From: an uncultured Rhodospirillales bacterium
GTDB lineage: Bacteria; Pseudomonadota; Alphaproteobacteria; Acetobacterales; Acetobacteraceae
Assembly: GCA_903904805.1 (NCBI GenBank)
Contig: CAIVDX010000395.1
Coordinates: 1 to 5,594 of the forward strand
DNA length: 5,594 bases
Direction of reading: 5' to 3'
Part shown: in pieces, positions 1 through 4,727 of the stretch
Layout: every line of letters begins with the position of its first letter
How positions within the stretch are numbered: the first letter of the stretch is position 1
Program-made: the position numbers and the translations under genes
The notes under the pieces: generated by a model
What the model was told of the DNA's origin: nothing
What the model saw: only the letters and a program-made list of their open reading frames with translations
Databases searched by the model: none

Positions 1-1
1 G

Positions 2-751
2 CACCAGGCGATGACGGCGGGCAGCTCCGATATCGGGCTGAGCCCGGGCAGCGACTTCGCCTATCTGGTGAAGGGCGCGCCGGAGGTGGCGATCGGCATT
101 CTGGTGGATCTGCCGACCTCGATCGGTGTGTCGGTGATCAACCCCGACATCAGGACGCCGGATGATCTGAAGGGGCGCAAGATCGGCGTGACCTCGGCGG
201 GCTCCTATACCTATTGGTTCGCGATGGATCTGCCGCATTTGCTGAAATGGCCGGCGGGCAGTGGGGTCACTCCGGTGTCGGTCGGCGGGGCGATCTCGGG
301 CCAGCTCGCGGCGCTCACCACCGGGCAGATCGACGCGGTGGTGACCGATGTCGCGCTGGGGCTGCAGCTGCAGCTCGATGGGCGCGGCAAGCTGCTGATG
401 AACTGCGCCGATGTGGCGAAGGATGTGGTGGCCACCGTGGTGTGGGCGCATGAGGACATGATCAGGAGCCATCCCGAGGTGCTGCGCCGCTTCATGGCGG
501 CCGCGCTGCAGGGGACGAATTATCTGGCCACCCATCGCGAAGATCAGATCCGGCTGGTGACCAAGGAAACCGGGCTCTCGCCGCAGATCATGGGGGCGTA
601 TGTGGACATCACCAATCCCGGCTGGTCGCGCGATGGCAGGATCACGCAGCGGCAGCTCAGCGTGACGGCGGAGGCGCTGGTGACGGCCGGGCTGTTGGAG
701 AGTGTGCCCGATCTCTCGAAGCATTATACGGATGCGTATCTGCCGAAGTAG
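2..751 (+). CDS. ABC transporter substrate-binding protein, NMT1/SsuA/TauA-like (5' truncated)
   Basis: This is the C-terminal 249 residues of a periplasmic solute-binding protein. The reading frame is open from base 2, so the ATG at 11 is internal, and the signal peptide plus roughly 70-90 residues lie beyond the left edge. Numbering from base 2, the family pattern is clear: AGSSDIGL (residues 6-13), then KGAPEVAIG (24-32), the hinge-region block RTPDDLKGRKIGVTSAGS (51-68) and a second-lobe GQIDAVVTD (108-116). These match the TauA/SsuA/THI5-like type II binding fold (PF09084/PF13379), which delivers sulfonates, nitrate, pyrimidines or aromatic acids to an ABC importer. The ligand cannot be told from this fragment. 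The permease and ATPase genes, if linked, must lie upstream outside the window, because the next gene is convergent. The family call is solid; specificity is unknown. Confidence 0.9.
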   Translation, partial: HQAMTAGSSDIGLSPGSDFAYLVKGAPEVAIGILVDLPTSIGVSVINPDIRTPDDLKGRKIGVTSAGSYTYWFAMDLPHLLKWPAGSGVTPVSVGGAISGQLAALTTGQIDAVVTDVALGLQLQLDGRGKLLMNCADVAKDVVATVVWAHEDMIRSHPEVLRRFMAAALQGTNYLATHREDQIRLVTKETGLSPQIMGAYVDITNPGWSRDGRITQRQLSVTAEALVTAGLLESVPDLSKHYTDAYLPK

Positions 752-752
752 C

Positions 753-773
753 CGGACGGGCCGTTCTTTTTTT
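753..773 (+). terminator. Possible weak terminator after the binding-protein gene
   Basis: Just after the TAG at 749-751, a short CGG/CCG stem (753-755 with 761-763, five-base loop) is followed by a run of seven T at 767-773. The T-tract is unusual in this GC-rich DNA and is correctly placed for the plus-strand gene, but the stem is only 3 bp. It lies in the 41-base gap between convergent genes, where transcription must stop from both sides. Confidence 0.3.
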
Positions 774-792
774 CAACAAAGACCAGTCTTCC

Positions 793-1965
793 CTATGCCT
801 CCTGCCCGGCCGCCCACCCGCTCGCCCAGGCCCATTGAAAGTTATACCCGCCCAGCCAGCCGGTGACATCCACCGCCTCGCCGATGGCGAACAGGCCGGG
901 CACGGCGTTGGCCATCATGGTGCGGGAGCTGAGATCGCGGGTGTCGATGCCGCCGCGGGTGACTTCGGCTTTGGCGAAGCCCTCGGTGCCGGTGGGGGTG
1001 AGCGACCAGGCGTTGAGGCGGGTGGCGAGGCTGCGCAGGGTGCGGTCGGGCAGGTCGGCGATGCGGCCTGGCACGGCGAGGGATTGGGCGAGGGATTGGG
1101 CGAGGCGCTGGGGCAGCTTCTCGGCGAGGATGGTGGCCAGTTCGGCGCGGGGGCGGGTGGATTTGCGGTCGAGCAGCCAGGCTTCGGCGTTGTCGTCGGG
1201 CAGCAGGTTCAGGCTGAGGGGGCCGGCGCGCCAGCGGGTGGAGATCTGTAGGATCGCCGGGCCGGACAGGCCGCGGTGGGTGAACAGCATGGCCTCGCGG
1301 AATGATGTGCGGCCGAGGCGGGCCTCGCAGGGCAGGGCCACGCCGGCGAGCGGGCGCATCATCTCCAGCGTCTCGCCCTCGAAGGTGAGCGGGACCAGGG
1401 CGGGGGCGATCTCGGTGAGGCGCAGGCCGAACTGGCGGGCGAGCTCGTGCGAGAGGCCGGTGGCGCCCATTTTGGGGATCGACAGGCCGCCGGTGGCGAG
1501 CACCAGGCTGTCGGCGGTGACCTGGCCGCGGTCGGTGGTGATGGCGAAGCGGTCGGGTTTGCTGACGGCGGTGATGCGCGTCGACAGCTGGAGTGTGACG
1601 CCAGCGGCGGCGCATTCATCGAGCAGCATGGCGAGGATGGCGCGCGCGGAGCCGTCGCAGAAGAGCTGGCCGAGGGTTTTTTCGTGGAAGGCGATGGCGT
1701 GCTTGCGGATCAGCGCGATGAAGTCGGCCGGGGTGTAGCGGCCGAGCGCGGAGCGGCCGAAGTTCGGATTGTCGGAAAAGAAATTGGCGTGGGTGGTGCC
1801 CAGATTGGTGAAGTTGCAGCGCCCGCCGCCGGAGATCAGGATTTTGGCGCCGGGTTCGCTGTTGTGGTCGATCAGCAGAACGCGGCGCCCGCGCTGCCCG
1901 GCTGAGATGGCGCACATCAGCCCGGCCGCCCCGGCCCCGAGAATCACCACATCATAGTCGCCCAT
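793..1965 (-). CDS. BaiN/YhiN (HI0933)-family FAD/NAD(P)-dependent flavoprotein
   Basis: This is a complete 390-residue cytoplasmic flavoprotein of the HI0933/YhiN family (TIGR00275, PF03486). An N-terminal Rossmann fold begins DYDVVILGAGAAG (3-15; GxGxxG at 10-15 binds the FAD ADP moiety). It is followed by the family signatures SGGGRCNFTN (45-54), LATGGLSIPKMGATG (156-170), THRGLSGPAIL (229-239), a TRGGI block (336-340) and the C-terminal GEAVDVTGWLGGYNFQWAW (362-380). Length is normal for the family. I chose the ATG at 1965 because the fold starts two codons later and AGGGGG lies directly upstream, though only three bases away. An in-frame ATG at 1983 would add six residues but lacks a well-spaced ribosome binding site. 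One member (BaiN, gut clostridia) has been linked to bile-acid reduction; most, including E. coli YhiN, have no settled function. I infer an oxidoreductase of unknown substrate, with no clear tie to its neighbours. Confidence 0.93.
   Translation of the reverse strand: MGDYDVVILGAGAAGLMCAISAGQRGRRVLLIDHNSEPGAKILISGGGRCNFTNLGTTHANFFSDNPNFGRSALGRYTPADFIALIRKHAIAFHEKTLGQLFCDGSARAILAMLLDECAAAGVTLQLSTRITAVSKPDRFAITTDRGQVTADSLVLATGGLSIPKMGATGLSHELARQFGLRLTEIAPALVPLTFEGETLEMMRPLAGVALPCEARLGRTSFREAMLFTHRGLSGPAILQISTRWRAGPLSLNLLPDDNAEAWLLDRKSTRPRAELATILAEKLPQRLAQSLAQSLAVPGRIADLPDRTLRSLATRLNAWSLTPTGTEGFAKAEVTRGGIDTRDLSSRTMMANAVPGLFAIGEAVDVTGWLGGYNFQWAWASGWAAGQEA
1076..1111 (-). repeat. 12-bp tandem repeat inside the flavoprotein gene
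   Basis: Two perfect copies of GCGAGGGATTGG (1076-1087 and 1088-1099) are followed by a degenerate third copy (1100-1111). On the coding strand they give a repeated Leu-Ala-Gln-Ser pattern (RLAQSLAQSLA, around residues 287-297 of the flavoprotein). The unit is a multiple of three, so copy-number change keeps the frame. Confidence 0.75.
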
Positions 1966-2001
1966 GTGCCCCCTAGGGAGCATCCATGCCGCACCAAACT
2001 C

Positions 2002-2037
2002 CCAAAAGTTTTTTGGTTCTTTTTTGCAAAAAAGAAC
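2002..2037. repeat. A/T-rich double inverted repeat, likely terminator or dispersed palindrome
   Basis: Two nested dyads fill most of the 76-base gap between the amidohydrolase and flavoprotein genes. The larger is a perfect 22-base palindrome at 2016-2037 (arms GTTCTTTTTT and its complement, centre GC). The smaller is CCAAAA-GTT-TTTTGG at 2002-2016, sharing base 2016. The palindrome begins five bases beyond the amidohydrolase stop codon (2042-2044), where a minus-strand terminator would sit. On the minus strand there is no U-run after the stem; the U-run is in the 5' arm, so ordinary intrinsic termination is not certain. Its base composition contrasts strongly with the surrounding GC-rich DNA. 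I recall similar TTCTTTTTT-AAAAAAGAA elements at many gene ends in Acetobacteraceae, which is memory and not a search result. Confidence 0.65.
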
Positions 2038-2041
2038 AGCC

Positions 2042-3253
2042 TTACTTCGGAAATCTGGACGACGTGTCGATGTTGAACAGCTTCGCCGCGGTTTCGCCGA
2101 GGATGTTGCGCCGCGCCTGTTCGGGCAGAAAGTCGAGATCCCACACGGTGGTGGGCAGATCCATGTCCCAATGCGGGTAGTCCGATGAATACATCAATTG
2201 GGTGTCGGCGTTGATCATCTGCATGGTGACTTCCAGCGCGGCGCGGTTGTTCACCGTTTCCATCGGCTGGGTGGAGTAGAACATCTGGCGCATATAGTCG
2301 CTGGGCAGGTGTTTCAGGCCGGGGGCTTCGGAGGAGCGCATGCGGTAGTCGTTGTCGAGGCGCTGCATCAGCCACGGGATCCAGGCGAGGCCGCTTTCGA
2401 TCCAGATCACCTTCAGTTTGGGGAAGCGTTCGGGCAGGGCGTTGATCACCCAGTTCGCGCAATGCACGGCGTTGAAGAAGGTGAAGCCGACGGCATGCGC
2501 GGTGATGAAACGGTTCGCCACCGACATCAGCTGGTCGTTCCAGTGGTAGGAGGCGTGGAAGGCCAGTGGCAGGCCGAGTTCCTCGAGCAGTGCGTAGGTT
2601 TTCATGTAGGCGTTGTCGGCCACCGATTTGTAGCGGGTGGAGACCACCATGAAGCCGACGACGCCCTTTTTGCCGGCGAACTCCTTGACGATGTTGTAGG
2701 TGGCTTCCGGATCGTTGAAGGGCAGATAGAGCATCGAGCGCAGCCGGTCGTTCGAGGGCAGCACGTTCTCGCAGATCCAGCGGTTGTAGGCGCGGGCAAG
2801 ATTGGCCTCGACCTCGGGCTGCGGGTGCAGGCCGAGGAACAGCATCGGGGTGGGGAAGATGCAGGCGTAATCAACGCAGAGTGCATCCATCCAGCGCAGG
2901 GTCTGGGCGACCTCGCGTGAGAGGCCGGGGACCTCGACCTTCTCGCCCTTGCGCATCTGATAGCGCATCACGCGCCCGCCCATGTCCTGATAGCCGGGCT
3001 GGTCCATCAGCAGGGCGGCGGGGCCCTTGTAGCTGAAGGTGTTGAGCGCGATCTGGCGCAGGTTGGGGTCGTCGATATATTGCAGAATCGGACCGAAATT
3101 GTCGGTCTCGTAATGGTGGCAGTCGACATCGATGACGACCATCTTGTCGAGGCCGCGTTTCACACCCTCGGCGCGTGCGTTTTCGAGATGCTTGGCGCTG
3201 TTGTAGTCGTCGACGGTGCGGTTGTAGTCGGGGTCGGAGGAATGAAACAGCAT
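2042..3253 (-). CDS. Metal-dependent amidohydrolase/decarboxylase-like protein (COG2159, PF04909)
   Basis: This is a complete 403-residue TIM-barrel enzyme of the amidohydrolase_2 family, which includes ACMSD, gamma-resorcylate decarboxylase and LigW-type decarboxylases of aromatic catabolism. Visible motifs are IDVDCHHYE (41-49; likely metal ligands D44 and H46 after strand 1), LAFHASYH (230-237; H233), a PERFPKLKVIWIESGLAWIPWLMQRLD-type block (274-300, split here as PERFPKLKV and ESGLAWIP), and YSSDYPHWD (355-363; D358 as the catalytic/metal Asp). There is no signal peptide, so it is probably cytoplasmic. The first 38 residues are an extension before the barrel. Its ATG follows AGGAG with eight bases spacing, and it starts 14 bases after the Rieske stop, so the two are almost certainly cotranscribed. 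Hydrolysis of an amide or lactone and non-oxidative decarboxylation are both possible. The family is sure; the reaction and substrate are not. Confidence 0.93.
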   Translation of the reverse strand: MLFHSSDPDYNRTVDDYNSAKHLENARAEGVKRGLDKMVVIDVDCHHYETDNFGPILQYIDDPNLRQIALNTFSYKGPAALLMDQPGYQDMGGRVMRYQMRKGEKVEVPGLSREVAQTLRWMDALCVDYACIFPTPMLFLGLHPQPEVEANLARAYNRWICENVLPSNDRLRSMLYLPFNDPEATYNIVKEFAGKKGVVGFMVVSTRYKSVADNAYMKTYALLEELGLPLAFHASYHWNDQLMSVANRFITAHAVGFTFFNAVHCANWVINALPERFPKLKVIWIESGLAWIPWLMQRLDNDYRMRSSEAPGLKHLPSDYMRQMFYSTQPMETVNNRAALEVTMQMINADTQLMYSSDYPHWDMDLPTTVWDLDFLPEQARRNILGETAAKLFNIDTSSRFPK

Positions 3254-3261
3254 TCTGGTTG

Positions 3262-3266
3262 CTCCT
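3262..3266 (-). promoter_or_regulatory. Ribosome binding site of the amidohydrolase gene
   Basis: AGGAG on the minus strand lies eight bases before the ATG at 3253, and just after the TGA (3270-3268) of the upstream Rieske gene. This supports the chosen start and suggests that ribosomes finishing the first gene can reinitiate on the second. Confidence 0.8.
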
Positions 3267-3267
3267 A

Positions 3268-3642
3268 TCAGCCGGGCAGTCGCACGAAGATGTCGCCGTC
3301 GCGCTCGATCACCTCGAAGCGGCGGAGCGAGAAACGTGGGTCGCCGGCGGTGCGGCCGGTTTGCACGTTGAATTCCCAGCCATGCCAGGGGCAGACGAGG
3401 TTCAGCGTGTCGGTGTCGAAGCGCATGCCCTGGTAGGATTTGTCGGGGCCGAGCACTTCTTCCACCTGGTGGATGAGCAGGCCGTCGCAGACCGGGCCGC
3501 CCTGGTGCGGGCAGTGATTGGCGAAGGCGTGCAGGGTGCCCTTGGCGCGGATGACGCCGACGCCGCGTTCGGCGTGGGTGATGATGCGGCGACTGCCTTC
3601 CTCGGCCAGCTCAGCCGCGTGCGCGACGAATATGTCGACCAT
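3268..3642 (-). CDS. Rieske [2Fe-2S] ferredoxin-like protein with extended inter-motif loop
   Basis: This small 124-residue soluble Rieske protein (PF00355) carries the two cluster-binding motifs, C44-P-H46 in NHCPHQGGP (42-50) and C84-P-W-H87 in VCPWHGWEF (83-91). Two Cys and two His would ligate a [2Fe-2S] cluster. Such proteins pass electrons to oxygenases or act as redox subunits. Between H46 and C84 lie 37 residues, where Rieske ferredoxins usually have about 15-18. The extra stretch (roughly 59-79, containing EEVLGPDKSYQGMRFD) is an insertion in the cluster-binding region. I start at the ATG at 3642 because GGGGAG lies eight bases upstream and the Rieske fold begins there. The frame is open to an ATG at 3792, but those 50 residues are low in family likeness and would overlap the LysR start. 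It is the first gene of an operon with the amidohydrolase. No oxygenase is in the window, so its redox partner is unknown. Confidence 0.92.
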   Translation of the reverse strand: MVDIFVAHAAELAEEGSRRIITHAERGVGVIRAKGTLHAFANHCPHQGGPVCDGLLIHQVEEVLGPDKSYQGMRFDTDTLNLVCPWHGWEFNVQTGRTAGDPRFSLRRFEVIERDGDIFVRLPG

Positions 3643-3668
3643 GCGATGCTCTCCCCCCGGTTGGTGTG

Positions 3669-3689
3669 TTGCGATGGTTGTGTCCGCAA
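3669..3689. promoter_or_regulatory. Possible second operator dyad in the divergent control region
   Basis: TTGCG-N11-CGCAA forms a 21-base dyad (3669-3673 with 3685-3689), 27-47 bases before the Rieske start codon. A further CGCAA occurs at 3702-3706. It could be an activator-proximal site for the LysR protein, or a small leader hairpin of the Rieske transcript. Five-base arms are common by chance in such DNA, so this is weak. Confidence 0.3.
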
Positions 3690-3712
3690 GGCGTGGCGGG
3701 GCGCAATCGCGG

Positions 3713-3718
3713 AATAAT
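3713..3718 (+). promoter_or_regulatory. Candidate -10 element for the LysR gene
   Basis: AATAAT matches five of six bases of TATAAT and is one of few A/T-rich hexamers in this region. It would place the LysR transcript start near 3725, just before the ATGAA-N5-TTCAT dyad, which would suit autorepression. No convincing -35 hexamer is seen at 16-18 bases upstream, so the call is tentative. Confidence 0.25.
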
Positions 3719-3728
3719 GCCGGGGTGC

Positions 3729-3743
3729 ATGAATTTTCTTCAT
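3729..3743. promoter_or_regulatory. Probable LysR operator (T-N11-A dyad)
   Basis: ATGAA-TTTTC-TTCAT is a perfect 5-bp dyad with a five-base centre. It contains the T-N11-A pattern typical of LysR recognition sites (T3730, A3742). It is flanked by GGGG (3722-3725) and CCCC (3744-3747), which extend the symmetry imperfectly, offset by TGC on the left. It sits 31 bases before the LysR start and about 87 bases before the divergent Rieske start. That suits a site controlling both directions: autoregulation of the regulator and activation of the Rieske-amidohydrolase operon. Binding by the adjacent LysR protein is inferred. Confidence 0.55.
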
Positions 3744-3773
3744 CCCCTCGGGCGGCTCGCCTAGAGTGGCGGC

Positions 3774-4727
3774 ATGTCTCGCCGCCTGCCATCGCTTGCC
3801 AGCCTGCGCGCCTTCGAGGCGGCGGCGCGGCATATGAGTTTCACCCGGGCGGCGGCCGAGCTGAATCTGACGCAGACGGCGATCAGCCATCAGATTCGCA
3901 ATCTGGAGGAGCAGCTGGGGCTGGCGCTGTTTCAGCGTGAGCGGAACACGCTGCTGCTGACCGAGGCGGCGCGGGATTATCTGGAGTCGGTGCGCGCGGT
4001 GCTGCTGCAGCTGGCCGAGGCGACGGATCGCACCGCCGATCGGGGGCGCGAGGGGGTGCTGACGGTGGCGTGCCTCAACACCTTCGCGATCAAGTGCCTG
4101 CTGCCGGCGCTGGGCGAGTTTCGCGCGGTGGCGCCGGGGCTGAGCCTGCGCATTCGCACGGTGATCTCGTTCGAGAATTTGCCGCGGCAGGATTACGACG
4201 TGGCGATCCGGCATGGCCTGGGCGACTGGGCGGGGCTGGCGAGCCGGCGGCTGACCTGGGACGAGATTTTTCCGGTCTGCGCGCCGGGTCTGGCCGCGGG
4301 GCTGCGTGCGGTGGGGGATCTGGCGGGGGCGGTGTGCATCCGCACCGTCTCGCCCAATCTGCAGGATGACTGGCCGCTGTGGCTGGAGCAGGCGGGCGCG
4401 CGTGAGCAGGGTTTCGCCGATGAGATGATCTGCGACTTCCTGGCGATCTCGCTGCAGGCCGCGGCGGATGGGCTGGGGGTGGCGATGGGCCGCGGGCCGG
4501 TGGTGGCCGATGACCTCGCGCGTGGCCGGCTGGTGGCACCCTTCGGGCTGCGTGTGCCGACGCGGTTGGGCTATCATCTCGCCACGCCGGAGGATCGGGT
4601 GGCGCAGCCGAAGGTGGCGGCCTTCACCGACTGGGCGCTGGCGCGTTTTGCCACGCTCTCGGGCCCGCCGCCCGGGGGCTGGGGCAACAGCGGATCATGG
4701 TCTGCCCATGATCCGGTCACCCTCTAG
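3774..4727 (+). CDS. LysR-family transcriptional regulator, GcvA-like
   Basis: This is a complete 317-residue LysR-type regulator. The N-terminal winged helix-turn-helix is classic for the GcvA subgroup: RRLPSLASLRAFEAAARHMSF (3-23) and RAAAELNLTQTAISHQI (25-41), followed by NLEEQLGLALFQR (43-55). A linker helix runs to about residue 90, and an effector-binding domain follows from LTVAC (96-100), with DVAIRHGLGDW (142-152) and the QAAADGLGVAMGR block (228-240) usual for this subgroup. LysR proteins bind DNA as tetramers and respond to small pathway metabolites. The gene is divergent from the Rieske-amidohydrolase operon across 131 bases, so it most likely regulates that operon and itself. The last 20 or so residues (Pro/Gly/Ser-rich from about 297) extend past the normal fold and are encoded across a hairpin. 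The stop overlaps that of the convergent MFS gene. The effector is unknown. Confidence 0.95.
   Translation: MSRRLPSLASLRAFEAAARHMSFTRAAAELNLTQTAISHQIRNLEEQLGLALFQRERNTLLLTEAARDYLESVRAVLLQLAEATDRTADRGREGVLTVACLNTFAIKCLLPALGEFRAVAPGLSLRIRTVISFENLPRQDYDVAIRHGLGDWAGLASRRLTWDEIFPVCAPGLAAGLRAVGDLAGAVCIRTVSPNLQDDWPLWLEQAGAREQGFADEMICDFLAISLQAAADGLGVAMGRGPVVADDLARGRLVAPFGLRVPTRLGYHLATPEDRVAQPKVAAFTDWALARFATLSGPPPGGWGNSGSWSAHDPVTL
4691..4715. terminator. Perfect 10-bp hairpin at the convergent LysR/MFS gene ends
   Basis: CGGATCATGG (4691-4700) and its exact complement (4706-4715) are separated by the loop TCTGC. The hairpin lies inside the last codons of the LysR gene and 9-33 bases after the MFS stop, so it could end or protect transcripts from both strands. 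No T-run follows on either strand, so it may act as a 3'-end stabiliser or a non-canonical terminator and not a standard intrinsic one. Confidence 0.55.

Noticed and set aside
11..13. ATG at 11 as the true start of the binding protein
   Set aside because: The frame is open to the window edge and the protein lacks the signal peptide and first lobe segment of this family, so the ATG is internal.
863..1738. Long plus-strand open frame (291 codons) opposite the flavoprotein gene
   Set aside because: It lies entirely within the minus-strand flavoprotein, whose family motifs are unmistakable. Its own translation is Arg/Ser/Ala-rich without recognisable domains, as expected for an antisense frame in GC-rich DNA.
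1966..1983. Upstream ATG at 1983 as the flavoprotein start
   Set aside because: It adds MLPRGH before the Rossmann strand, and the nearest purine-rich run is about 15 bases upstream. The ATG at 1965 fits the family start better, though the choice is not certain.
2198..2920. Plus-strand open frame (240 codons) opposite the amidohydrolase gene
   Set aside because: It is Gly/Val/His-rich with no domain pattern, and the minus-strand amidohydrolase has conserved catalytic motifs throughout this stretch.
3643..3792. N-terminal extension of the Rieske protein from an ATG at 3792
   Set aside because: The extra 50 residues show no family likeness, would overlap the LysR start and operator, and the internal ATG at 3642 has a well-spaced GGGGAG.
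3402..4577. Long minus-strand open frame (391 codons) opposite the LysR gene and overlapping the Rieske gene
   Set aside because: The translation is Arg/Gln/Pro-rich and low in complexity. It covers two genes with clear domains and is best explained by scarcity of stop codons in GC-rich antisense frames.
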